Source: CAZRRV01 sp964406705 (GTDB taxonomy: Bacteria; Bacillota; Clostridia; Oscillospirales; Acutalibacteraceae). Taken from it: a stretch of 18,993 nt of DNA. Position 1 is the stretch's first letter, and every line of letters starts with the position of its first letter. Below are positions 1-8,494 of the stretch, piece by piece. Made by a program: the position numbers and the translations under genes. The notes beneath the pieces were generated by a model. The model had not been told where the DNA came from. It worked only from the letters and a program-made list of their open reading frames with translations, and made no database searches. The stretch is from NCBI GenBank assembly GCA_964406705.1, contig CAYOSS010000030.1, positions 1 through 18,993 of the forward strand. Direction: 5' to 3'.

Positions 1-168
1 CTGCGTTGGGGCTTGTTTGCTCAGAACCGGGAGGGGGTCCTGCGGCGCCACCCGTGGGGGAACGCCACCTGCGCCGGGGATTGCTCGCCCGAGCCGGGGG
101 TATTGCCGCTCCACCCGTGGGGATTGTCACCCCCGGCGCGCGGCGGGGGGTGGGGGCGGGACCGCCCC
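1..168. repeat. Degenerate short tandem repeat downstream of mnmA
   Basis: This GC-rich stretch beyond the mnmA stop has no convincing gene. It is built from imperfect units of about 22-27 bp that begin roughly GGGNATTGC or GGGNAACGCC. Several carry a small palindrome in the middle: CCACCCGTGG (twice, near 50 and 112) and CTCGCCCGAG (near 86). Open frames cross it in several phases, as expected for GC-rich repeats, and none has a start signal or a recognisable product. No T-rich terminator is visible after mnmA. Confidence 0.6.
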
Positions 169-1236
169 TCAGAGCGCCTTCAGTATCACTCCTCCGCCCG
201 CGACGGTGTCGCCGTCGTAGAGCACCGCGGCCTGCCCGGGGGCGACCGCCCTTTGCGGCTCCGAGAACCGCACCTCCACCCGCCCGTCGGGGAGAGCGCG
301 CGCCGTGGCGGGGGCCTCTTTGGCGCGGTAACGCGTCTTGACGGCGAAGCGGGCCTCCCCCCGCGGCGGCTCTATAATCCAGTTAAAATCGCCCGCCAAA
401 AGACCGGCCGAGTAAAGTTCCTCCTCCGGGCCGAGGGTGACGGTGCCGGTCGCGGCGTCCTTCCCCGTGACGTACATATGCCACCCGAACGAGATCCCCA
501 GCCCCCGGCGCTGCCCCACGGTGTAGCGGATTATCCCCCTGTGAGGGCCGAGGGGGTTGCCCTCGCGGTCGCGGAACTCGCCCGGGGCGGCGGGGGAGCC
601 GGTGTACCTCTCGATAAAATCCGCGTAGCGCCCGTCGGGGACGAAGCAGATATCCTCGCTGTCGGGGCGCCGGGCGTTTGCCAGCCCGAGGTCTTCCGCG
701 AGGCGGCGCACTTCCTCCTTGTCCGCGAACTCGCCCAACGGGAACTTTAACCTCGCCAACTGCTCCTGATTTAGAAAGTAGAGAACATAGCTCTGGTCCT
801 TGGCGGCGCAGTTCGCCTTTTTTAGCAGGTACCGCCCCGACGCGGGGTCGCGCTCCACTTTGGCGTAGTGACCCGTCGCGAGGACGGAGCAGCCCAAAAT
901 GTCGGCCCTCTCGAACAGTTTGCCGAATTTTAGGTACCTGTTGCAGTCAATGCAGGGGTTGGGGGTCCCGCCCGAGGTGTACCCCGCCGCGAAACGGTCC
1001 ATCACCTCGCGGGCGAAGAGGTCGGTGAAGTTGAAGACATAGTGGGGCATTCCGAGGCGGTAGGCGGTCCGTCTCGCGTCCGACGCGCTCTGCTCCGAGC
1101 AGCAGCCGCCCTCCCGGTCCTCCCCGTCAAAGAGCTTCATCGTCGCGCCGACGCAGGAGTAGCCCGCCCGGAGCGTCAGAGCCGCCGCGACGGAGCTGTC
1201 CACCCCGCCGCTCATAGCGATGAGGGCCTTCTCCAC
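169..1236 (-). CDS. mnmA: tRNA-specific 2-thiouridylase MnmA
   Basis: MnmA installs the 2-thio group on wobble uridine 34 of tRNA-Lys, -Glu and -Gln, using ATP to activate the uridine and a persulfide as sulfur donor; it is cytoplasmic. The 355-residue protein has the family's usual length. The PP-loop motif SGGVDSS is at residues 9-15. The first catalytic cysteine is in NPCIDCN (Cys95) and the second in SEDICFVP (Cys197). The central VGQRRGLGI stretch and the C-terminal beta-barrel region are also typical. The start is GTG, with AGGAGG seven bases upstream. No other gene is on the left within the window, and on the right it faces a divergent RNA promoter. The family assignment is secure. Confidence 0.97.
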   Translation of the reverse strand: MEKALIAMSGGVDSSVAAALTLRAGYSCVGATMKLFDGEDREGGCCSEQSASDARRTAYRLGMPHYVFNFTDLFAREVMDRFAAGYTSGGTPNPCIDCNRYLKFGKLFERADILGCSVLATGHYAKVERDPASGRYLLKKANCAAKDQSYVLYFLNQEQLARLKFPLGEFADKEEVRRLAEDLGLANARRPDSEDICFVPDGRYADFIERYTGSPAAPGEFRDREGNPLGPHRGIIRYTVGQRRGLGISFGWHMYVTGKDAATGTVTLGPEEELYSAGLLAGDFNWIIEPPRGEARFAVKTRYRAKEAPATARALPDGRVEVRFSEPQRAVAPGQAAVLYDGDTVAGGGVILKAL

Positions 1237-1308
1237 CGCGCCGCCTCCTTTGGCGGGGGAACCTCGCCCCCCGGTTTTGAGATTTTTTGAAATTTTGAGA
1301 AAAAACGC

Positions 1309-1337
1309 TTGACATTTTCGGATAACCGTGCTATACT
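1309..1337 (+). promoter_or_regulatory. Strong sigma-A-type promoter for a candidate RNA
   Basis: A perfect -35 TTGACA (1309-1314) and a near-perfect -10 TATACT (1332-1337) are separated by exactly 17 bp, in an AT-rich pocket of a GC-rich region. It points right, away from mnmA, and the expected start of transcription is about 1344. No protein gene follows on this strand; the next signal is a rho-independent terminator at 1518-1548, so it most likely drives a small RNA. Confidence 0.85.
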
Positions 1338-1343
1338 TAGCAC

Positions 1344-1548
1344 AAGAGATGAGGATTTCTCCCCTTAACGCGACTTTACCGAAGGGACTGATTCCGATGG
1401 ACAGCGAAGAGGTTCGGCGAGTTTAACCGAAAGGGTGATTGAAGCTTTTTACGCTCGGTTGGTGTCTCATCAAAAAGAATTTTTCCGTTAGGTGAGTCCG
1501 ATGTTCTGAGAAATTTGGCGTCCCGGCGTCCCGCCGGGGCGCTTTTTT
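1344..1548 (+). ncRNA. Candidate structured small RNA, family not recognised
   Basis: A strong promoter and a strong terminator bracket about 205 bases that lack a convincing ORF. By eye a multibranched fold is possible: a closing helix 1353-1361 with 1508-1516; a second helix 1363-1370 with 1486-1492 (one bulged T); a hairpin closed by CCGAA 1379-1383 and TTCGG 1413-1417; a hairpin closed by AACCGA 1425-1430 and TCGGTT 1455-1460; and a small AAAAA/TTTTT hairpin 1472-1484. GATGAG at 1348-1353 could instead pair with CTCATC at 1466-1471, giving a pseudoknot-like alternative. I found no signature of tmRNA, SRP RNA, RNase P or a riboswitch class I know. It could be a regulatory RNA, a 6S-like RNA or a leader whose gene has been lost. 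The transcription unit is well supported; the function is unknown. Confidence 0.6.
1518..1548 (+). terminator. Rho-independent terminator of the candidate RNA
   Basis: A 9-bp stem (1518-1526 with 1534-1542, containing one G-U pair) and a 7-base loop are followed directly by six T residues at 1543-1548. It is the clearest intrinsic terminator in the window, and it lies just before the repeat array that begins at about 1558. Confidence 0.9.
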
Positions 1549-2038
1549 GCGCGCCCGGCCGGCGGGGGAGGGGTGCTCCCGGCTGCCCAGTCGTGCGAAG
1601 GGGGCGGCACTCCCGGCTGCCCCGCTGTGGTGAGGTGCTTCCGGCTCCCCGGCTGCGCGCGGGGGTGCTTCCGGCTCCCCGGCTGCGAGAGGGGGCGCAC
1701 GGTGTTGGTGACTTAGCTGCGCGAAGGTGCGCTCTCGGTGAACCCCGCGAGTGAGCCGCAAGCCTCGATGGTCGGTGCCACGCGAGGGGGCGCACGGTGT
1801 TGGTGACTTAGCTGCGCGAAGGGGCGCTCTCGGTGAACCCCGCGAGTGAGCCGCAAGCAGCCCCCGGCGGGTTTGTGCAGCGCGAGGGCGGCACTCTCCC
1901 GGTAGTTCAGCTTCGGGTGGGTGCGCCCGGCTACCCAATCACGAGGGGTGCGCCCGGCTGGCGGCGGGTGGAGGAGCGCTCCCGGTGAGCCCGCTGGGAC
2001 GGCGTTCCCGGCTGCCCAGCCGCGAAGAGGGGGGTGCA

Positions 2039-2211
2039 TGTTGCCGGTGGTCTCGCTTCGGGGGGGCGTTCCCGGCTGCCCGGCTGTGCGGGGTGATCCC
2101 GGTGAGCCCGCTGGGGCGGCGCTCTCGGCTGCCCAACCACGAGTGGTGTGCCCATTTGCCCCGCTTCGGGAGGGTGTGCCCTGTTCCCCAGCTGGGGTGA
2201 GGTGCTTCCGG
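2039..2211. repeat. 173-bp exact duplication, copy 1
   Basis: By eye this segment matches 2818-2990 base for base (offset 779 bp), and the sequences diverge immediately outside it. It spans about six basic units of the array, so blocks of several units are duplicated together. Perfect identity against otherwise degenerate units suggests a recent event. Confidence 0.85.
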
Positions 2212-2817
2212 TGAACTCGACACGGGGGAGTGCTCGGCTTTTTGGCTGCGAAGGGGGGTGTGCGCGGCTGCCCAGTCGTGCGAGGGGGCGCTCTCGGTGA
2301 ACCCGCTTCGAGGGACGCGCCCGGCAGCCCCACCTCTAGTGTTGGGACCTGCTTCCCTCACACGAAGGGGCGCCGCGTCGCCGCTACCTCGTCGCGAGTG
2401 AGCCGCAAGCTCCCAGTGGTCGGTGCCGCGCGCGAGGGGGCGCACGGTGTTGGTGACTTAGCTGCGCGAAGGGGCGCTCTTGTCCGCCCCGCTGTGAGGT
2501 GATGTGTTCGGCTGGCGGCGGGAGGCTTTCGGCTGCCCAACCGCAAGGAGGGGTACTGTGTCGCTGGTGAACCCCGCGAGTGAGTCGCAAGCAGCCCCCG
2601 GCGGGTGTTTGTGCAGCACGAGGGGGGCACTCACGGTAGCCCGGCTTCGGGTGGGTGCGCCCATTTGCCCCGCTTCGGGAGGGTGCGCCCGATTGCTCGA
2701 CTGAGAAGGGCGGGCGCTCCCGGCTGCCCGGCCGTGCGAAGGGGGCGGCACTCCCGGCTGCTCTGTTGTGGGGAGGTACGCTCGGCTGCCCGGCCGCGAA
2801 GAGAGGGGAGGGTGCCG

Positions 2818-2990
2818 TGTTGCCGGTGGTCTCGCTTCGGGGGGGCGTTCCCGGCTGCCCGGCTGTGCGGGGTGATCCCGGTGAGCCCGCTGGGGCGGCG
2901 CTCTCGGCTGCCCAACCACGAGTGGTGTGCCCATTTGCCCCGCTTCGGGAGGGTGTGCCCTGTTCCCCAGCTGGGGTGAGGTGCTTCCGG
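2818..2990. repeat. 173-bp exact duplication, copy 2
   Basis: Second copy of the block at 2039-2211. On its right it continues into a unit carrying CTCCCCGGCTGCGCGAGG, whereas copy 1 continues into GTGAACTCGACACGGG. Confidence 0.85.
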
Positions 2991-3766
2991 CTCCCCGGCT
3001 GCGCGAGGGGGCGCACGGTGTTGGTGACTTAGCTGTGCGAAGGTGCGCTCTCGGTGAACCCGCTTCGGGGGGCGCTCTTGTCCGCCCTGCTGTGTGAGAG
3101 TGGCGTGTCACCGGCTCGGCTGCCCTGAAGTGGGTGCCGTGTTGCCGGTGACCCCCCGCGAGTGAGCCGCAAGCAGCCCCCGGCGGGTGTTTGTGCAGCG
3201 CGAGGGCGGCGCTTCCGGTAGCCCGACTGTAGGGTTCGTGCGGCTGCTCGACTGAGAAGGGGGGAGGGGTGCGCTCGGCTGCCCCACCTTTGGGGTTGGG
3301 ACCGGCTTCCCTCACACGAAGGGGCGCCGCGTCGCCGGTGACCCCCGCGAGTGAGCCGCAAGCTCCCGGCGGGTGTTTGTGCAGCGCGAGGGCGGCGCTC
3401 CCGGTAGTTCAGCTTCGGGCGGGTGCTCCCGGCTTCCCTGCTGTGCGGGGTGCTCCCGGCGAGTTCGCTGTAGGGTTCGTGCCGCTGCCCGGCTGAGAAG
3501 GGCGGGTGCTCCCGGTAGTTCAGGTTCGGGTGGGTGCGCCCGGCTGTCCAACCGTAAGGAGGGGCGCCGTGTTGCCGGTGGTCTCGCTTCGAGGGACGCG
3601 CCTGGCAGCCCCACTGTGAGGTGATGCGCCCGGCTGGCGGCGCGGGGGGGGCTTTCGGTTGCTCGACCGAGAAGGGCGGGCGCTCCCGGCTGTCCTGTTG
3701 TGCGGTGTGCTCCCGGCTTTCCAATCACGAGGGGACACACTCCCCCTGCCCCCCGCGAGGGGTCCG

Positions 3767-6468
3767 CTACTCCGCTATTTCCCTGCCCGCCAAGAGGTCC
3801 CGCGCGGCGGAGAGGATCGCCTCGGCGTTCGCCGCGCTCACAAACGCGTTGCCCCGACCGTTCACCGAGTAGAAATACCGCCGCTCGCTGTCCCTTGTGA
3901 AGCGCAGCACGTCCGGCGCGCGGGAGCCGTCGGTGTAGCGAACGGTGACGCGGATATCCGCCGCCGAGAGGTCGCTCCTCGCCTCGTCCGAGAACTCCTC
4001 GCCCCGCAGTCCCAGTATCTTCCTGTAGAGCGGCGCGAACCGCTTCGAAGTGAACGTCTTGCCGCCGCAGGTGACCGTGTAATCGTCCCCGTCGTGGGCG
4101 ATGTCGAAGACGAATGACTCCCCGCCGCCCTCGACGGTCAGCCGGTCCACGCCCTTTATGTCCTCCATAAAGAGGTAGATGGAGCGCAGGTCCCTTTCGG
4201 TGTAGTCAGCCCAGGGCACGGCGGAGGCGTCCACCTTGTATATGGCGGCGACGCCGGTTACGGTGAGCGGGTAGAAACCGTCCCGCTCGGCTCCCAGCGT
4301 AAATTTCACCGTCCGCCCGGCGTAGGTGAGACTGAGCTCGCTGTACGGAGTGTCGAGCCCGTACTCGTGTAGGTCCGCCGCCGTCGGGTGCAGGACGTAC
4401 GCCCCGGCGTTCGGGACCCCCGTCGTCAGTAACCCCAGCAGAGAGGAGACCTTCTCGGAATCCGCTATTTGCCGCACGGGCTGTGTCAGGTAATAGGGAA
4501 GCGTCGCGCCCTTGTCGCAGGAAACCGCCGTCGCGCGGGACCTCCCCGAGCCGGTGATGGTAAGGCTGTCGAAGAAGGTGAGCTCCCCGTCGGCGAAGTA
4601 GTCGGAGTCAGTCGTGTCGCCCGCGTCGGGGTAGACCGTGGAGTCGACCAATTCAGTCGGCGGGACGAGCATATCGGCGTAGGCGTCAAGCTCTGCCAAA
4701 TACACCGCGCCGCCGTCCACCCGGACGTACCTCCCCGTGGCGTCGGGGGACTCGTCCCCCACCGAGATGGTGTACTCCCCGCCGGCCGCAAGCGTCACTT
4801 TTACCGTGGCGTAGGGGGCGGTAAGACCGTAATCCTCCGGGGCGCCGGTCATCTCGCGGACCACGGGCAGAGCCGCCGCCGCCGCCGCGACGTCCTTCGC
4901 CCCCGCCGTGGGGATATCCTCGTAGCCCTGCAGCACCCAGGCGGGGTCTTCGGAGCCCTCGTCCGTTTTCGGGAGAAGGGTGTAGGTGTCCCCCTCGGTG
5001 GTGACGGTCACGGAGGATAAGTCGCCCGCGCTGTGGTTTACGGCGTAAAGCGTATTAGCCGCGGAGGAGGACTCCCCCGTCCCGCCGGACCTCCCGAGCC
5101 GCAGGGCGAACACCGTCACTACGGCGACCAAGGCTACCGCCGCCGCGGCTATGATCAGCGTCAGTCGGGGGGGTTTGCCCCTCTTGCGGCTCAGCGACGA
5201 GCCCGGGTCGGAGAACACGGTGGACTCCCCGGCGGTGCTGTCCTCGTCCGCTTCGGGGCCGGGAAGCACGGCGGACTCTTCGGCGGCGCTGTCGGCGGCG
5301 GCGCCCGTGAAGCCGTCATTATCCCCTTCAGGGTTGTTGAACGGGGTCGCGCTGTCGCCCTTCTCGGGGTCGGGAAGCGCGGTTGAGCCGCCGTCCACTC
5401 CCGGGTTTGCGAGTGGGGTCGCGCTCTCTCCTATTGCTCCCGGCTTTCCGAGGGGGGATGTGCCGCCGGTTGAGCTGCCGGTCGCGTCGCTGCTTGTCTC
5501 TCCCGGGTCAGCGAACAGGGTGGAGCCGTCGCTGGAGCCGTTGTCCGCTTGCGAACCGGCGAGCGGGGATATGCTGCCGCCCGCCCCCGGGTTAGCGCGG
5601 GGGGTTGTGCCCCCGCTGCTTGTCCCCCGGTTAGCAAGCGGGGTCGCGCTCCCTCCTACTGCTCCCGGCTTTCCGAGGGGGGATGTGCCGCCGGTTGAGC
5701 TTTCGGTCGCGTCGCTGCTTGTCTCTTCCGGGTCAGCGAACAGGGTGGAGCCGCCGCTGGAGCCGTTGCCCGCCTCCGGCTTGCCGAATAAGGCTGACTT
5801 GCCGCCGCCCGCTTTTTGCCCCACAAGCGGGGATATGCTGCCGCCCGCTTCCGGCTTGCCGAACAGGGTGGAGTCGCCGATTGCGCCGCCGCCCGCTTGC
5901 GAACCGGCGANNNNNNNNNNNNNNNNNNNNNNNNNNNNNNNNNNNNNNNNNNNNNNNNNNNNNNNNNNNNNNNNNNNNNNNNNNNNNNNNNNNNNNNNNN
6001 NNNNNNNNNNTTGCCGAACAGGGTGGAGTCGCCGATTGCGCCGCCGCCCGCTTGCGAACCGGCGAGCGGGGTCGTGCTGTCGCCCGTCTCACTGTTTGCG
6101 AGCGGGGCCGCGCTCCCTCCTACTGCTCCCGGCTTTCCGAGGGGGGATGTGGCGTCGATTGAGCCGTCTGTGGAGCTCTCGCTTACTTCCGGCTCCGCGC
6201 GGGGGGTTATGTTGTCCGCTCCCGGGTTGCCGAACAGGGTGGAGTCGCCGATTGCGCCGCCGCCCGCTTGCGAACCGGCGAGCGGGGATATGCTGCCGCC
6301 CGCTTCCCGCCCCGTGCGGGGGGTTGAGCTGCCGGTTGAGCTGCCGGTCGCGTCGCTGCTTGTCTCTTCCGGGTCAGTGAACAGGGTGGAGCCGCCGCTG
6401 GAGCCGTTGCCCGCTTCCCGCTCCTCGAGCGGGGTCCGGCCCCCCCGCCGGTTCTTCTCGCTCGCCAT
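3767..6468 (-). CDS. DUF4340 membrane protein with a repeat-rich N-terminal tail (interrupted by a gap)
   Basis: This is the last gene of the Gld-like ABC operon. In such operons a DUF4340 protein accompanies GldG; its biochemical role is not established. The start at 6468 lies 3 bp after the gldG stop, with AGGAGG inside the end of gldG. The N-terminal ~400 residues are imperfect repeats rich in G, S, T and P, such as STLFADPEETSS, TSPLGKPGAVGG and SATPLANPG. One transmembrane helix follows (LIIAAAAVALVAVVTVFAL, around 5110-5160), then a DUF4340-type extracytoplasmic region with blocks such as YGLTAPYATVKV and GRYVRVDGGAVYLAE. An N gap at 5911-6010 interrupts the repeats. The frames on either side differ only because the gap length is a placeholder: a 29-base fill, predicted from neighbouring repeats, restores one frame. 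I therefore call a single gene of about 876 residues. Confidence 0.85.
5200..6440 (-). repeat. In-frame coding repeats in the DUF4340 N-terminal tail
   Basis: Units of about 28-34 bp, multiples of three within a larger 84-bp unit, encode glycine-rich segments. The 84-bp unit gives a 28-residue period containing GAIGDSTLFG and GGSISPLAGSQA. On the plus strand some units read GCTCCCGGCTTTCCGAGGGG, which resembles the core of the noncoding array at 1558-3766. Copy number is uncertain because the assembly breaks inside the repeat. Confidence 0.8.
5911..6010. other. Assembly gap (100 N) within coding repeats
   Basis: Both flanks are units of the same 84-bp repeat, and the length of exactly 100 is a scaffolding convention rather than a measured size. 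The simplest fill is 29 bases, as seen in adjacent repeats (GCGGGGATATGCTGCC and on), which keeps the DUF4340 frame open. Additional whole 84-bp units would also keep it open. Confidence 0.9.
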
Positions 6469-6471
6469 AGG

Positions 6472-8475
6472 CTACAGCCGCCTCCTGCGCACCCAGACCG
6501 CGACGCCGACCGCCAAGATTGCCGCCGGGACTACCCCTAAGAATATCACCCTCATAGTGGTAACGGACTTCTGAGTGACCTTGTCGGAGTAGGTCTTGCT
6601 GTCGACGGTGCGGGCGGTGAAGGTGATTTGCTCGTCCTCGCGGCCCACGGACTCGTCGAAGACCGCCGTCACGGCCTCGAGGTTGCCCACGTCGGCGGCG
6701 TTCAGATAGTCCCCCGTGAGGAAATCGATGCTCGAGAGCACCGCCACGCGCGATACCGCCTCGCCGTCGGAGGAGGAGTCCTCGCAGACTCCGAACGCCA
6801 CGAAGGATTCCTGTTTCTCCTCGCCCGTGGGGGCCCAGTCGAGGTCGGCGTCGGCGGGCATAATTATGGCGGAGTCCGACGTGGAGAGCAGCGTCCTCAC
6901 GGTCCTGCTGTCGCGGCTCTGGTAGCGAAGGCTCACCGGGGCGGCGTTCATACACACGTAAATGCCGTCGGGGTTCAGTTTTTCCGCTAAGTCGCCCTCG
7001 CCCCGCGCCAGAAACGTGAATGTGGGGTAGGGGGAGACGAAGTTGTCCTCGTCCGTCTCGCAGACGGTGCCGGGGCGCACCTCGAAGCCCCATTCGCCCA
7101 AGAAAGCGTTCACGTTGGGCAGCGCGCTTTGCGTGGAATCCGCGACGTAGAGCAGTGTTTTGCCCCGCTCGCCCGATACGTCCAGGAATTTATCCAATTT
7201 GGCGAGCTCGTCGCCGGTGAAATCCGCCGTGGGAGCGGCCACGATCACTATATCCGTGCCCTCCGGGATGTCGTCGGTGAGCAGGCTCTTTACCTCGGTG
7301 AGCTCGTAGTTGTTGGCCTCAAGCTCCGCCGCTAAGACGGCCAAATCCTCCGCCGACCTCCCGCCGCCCCCGGTGACGAGGGCGACCTTGTAGCTCCTGT
7401 CGGAGGTCGCGGCGTATATCGCCGAGGTCACGGCCGTTTCCACGGTAGAGGCGGTGATGGACGCGCTGTAGCCGTAGGAGGAGTTTTCCACCGTGTAAAG
7501 GTCCTCTAAGGTGAGCAGGCGGTGGCGCTTCACCTCTTTGCCGCCGAGAGTGAAGGTTGACTCCACCAAGACATCGCCGTATGAGAACTGCTCGTCGGGG
7601 TAGTCGCGGACGTACCTGTTGAAGGACGGGTCCTGAGGGTCGGCGAACTCCACCCTGACGCGCGGGGAGAGCCGGTCGTACTCCTCCAAAAGGAACACCG
7701 TCTGATCGAAGAACACCCCGCCGGAGCTGTCCGAGATGTAGTTGTTTTGGAGAAGCTCGGAGTACATCCCCCCGGTGTAGTCGTCTTTGGCGGCGCAGAG
7801 GGTGATGGTGACGTCGCGGGAGAGCCGCTTGATGTAGGCGGCGTTGGCGGGGGTCACGGTGAAGGACTTGTCCGCGGTGACGTCGAGCCGCAGCGGGAAA
7901 CGCTCCGAGAGTACCGTCGCCACGATGTTGAAGCCTATCAGCACCGCCACCAAGGCGGCCGTGAGGGCGGCGGCGTACGCCCCGTGCTTGAATTTCCGCT
8001 TCTTGGAGAAGGTGGTGGCGGGCTTTTTGCGGGGTGATTTGCCCCCGGGAGCGCTCCCGTTCGTCGCGGTCGTCCCGCTCGAGGACTCGGGCGCGCTCGC
8101 CCCCGTATCCTTGCCGGTATTGCCCGGCCTTTTGGCGCCGGATCTGCCCGGGGAGCCTGCCCCGCTCGAGGACTCGGGTGTGCCCGCGCCGGTACCCCCG
8201 CCGGCGCCCGGCTTTTTCGCGGTTGAGCGGTCGGCGGGGACCGTCCCGCTTTCGGGCCCGGTCGAGGGTATGCTTGCATTCTTGCCGGCGCCCGGCTTCT
8301 CGGCGCCGGATCTGCCCGGGGAGCCTGCCCCGCTCGAAAGCCCGGGAGTTGCCACGTTAGAGGGCGGCTCGGTCGCGCTCGTAGTCTTATCGGGCTTGCC
8401 CGGCTTCTCGGCGCCGGACCGGTCGGCGGGGACCGTTTGGCCCTCGCCCGGAGCCTTCTTCAGATTTTCGTCCAT
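6472..8475 (-). CDS. GldG-family ABC transporter auxiliary protein
   Basis: GldG-type proteins sit with GldA/GldF-like ABC-2 systems; in Bacteroidetes they belong to the gliding machinery, but in Firmicutes the transported substrate is unknown. The 667-residue protein begins with about 160 residues of low-complexity repeats (SSGAGSPGRSGAEKPGAG and TVPADRSTAKKPG types) ending in a basic stretch KKRKFKHG. A transmembrane helix follows at about 164-188, then the extracytoplasmic region opening with RFPLRLDVTADKSFTVTPA, where the family signature concerning D and T residues lies. A final helix (VIFLGVVPAAILAVGVAVWV) ends in RRRR. ATG is preceded by GGGAGG seven bases upstream. It lies 19 bp after the permease and 3 bp before the DUF4340 gene, so translation is probably coupled. 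The long repeat tail is unusual and predicted to be cytoplasmic. Confidence 0.88.
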   Translation of the reverse strand: MDENLKKAPGEGQTVPADRSGAEKPGKPDKTTSATEPPSNVATPGLSSGAGSPGRSGAEKPGAGKNASIPSTGPESGTVPADRSTAKKPGAGGGTGAGTPESSSGAGSPGRSGAKRPGNTGKDTGASAPESSSGTTATNGSAPGGKSPRKKPATTFSKKRKFKHGAYAAALTAALVAVLIGFNIVATVLSERFPLRLDVTADKSFTVTPANAAYIKRLSRDVTITLCAAKDDYTGGMYSELLQNNYISDSSGGVFFDQTVFLLEEYDRLSPRVRVEFADPQDPSFNRYVRDYPDEQFSYGDVLVESTFTLGGKEVKRHRLLTLEDLYTVENSSYGYSASITASTVETAVTSAIYAATSDRSYKVALVTGGGGRSAEDLAVLAAELEANNYELTEVKSLLTDDIPEGTDIVIVAAPTADFTGDELAKLDKFLDVSGERGKTLLYVADSTQSALPNVNAFLGEWGFEVRPGTVCETDEDNFVSPYPTFTFLARGEGDLAEKLNPDGIYVCMNAAPVSLRYQSRDSRTVRTLLSTSDSAIIMPADADLDWAPTGEEKQESFVAFGVCEDSSSDGEAVSRVAVLSSIDFLTGDYLNAADVGNLEAVTAVFDESVGREDEQITFTARTVDSKTYSDKVTQKSVTTMRVIFLGVVPAAILAVGVAVWVRRRRL

Positions 8476-8494
8476 CGTGCCGCCTCCCGCGCCC

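Larger units (their letters stand above)
1558..3766. repeat. 2.2-kb noncoding array of about 27-32-bp degenerate units
   Basis: Roughly seventy imperfect units fill the space between the small-RNA terminator and the DUF4340 gene. A typical unit reads G(G)TGCTCCCGGCTGCCC, then a variable core of about 8-14 bases, then GGGG. Variable cores are often self-complementary, for example ACCACGAGTGGT, CCCGCTTCGGG, CCCCAGCTGGGG and TCGTGCGA. Longer composite units recur, such as one containing CACGGTGTTGGTGACTTAGC (near 1699, 1794, 2444 and 3014) and one containing CGCGAGTGAGCCGCAAGC. Open frames of 60-280 codons occur on both strands in every phase, with unit-periodic composition and no gene-like start signals, so I do not call proteins here. 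Confidence 0.85.

Noticed and set aside
1344..1516. Lysine riboswitch or other known riboswitch
   Set aside because: Some short pieces (GAAAGGG, GAAGC...GCT) recall the lysine class, but the conserved junction sequences are absent and there is no lysine gene downstream.
1376..3740. Open frames of 60-285 codons on both strands within the repeat array
   Set aside because: They occur in all phases at once, have unit-periodic R/P/S/G/A-rich composition, lack SD-supported starts and match no family; GC-rich repeats without stops explain them.
1558..3766. CRISPR array
   Set aside because: Unit length of about 30 bp is suggestive, but there is no constant repeat with unique spacers; the whole unit varies, and no cas genes are present in the window.
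4469..5020. Plus-strand frames across the DUF4340, GldG, ABC and AspRS genes
   Set aside because: They are antisense to well-supported genes and arise from high GC third positions.
5656..6468. A separate short gene ending in the other frame beyond the N gap
   Set aside because: The frame change comes from the arbitrary gap length; repeat logic gives one continuous DUF4340 gene.
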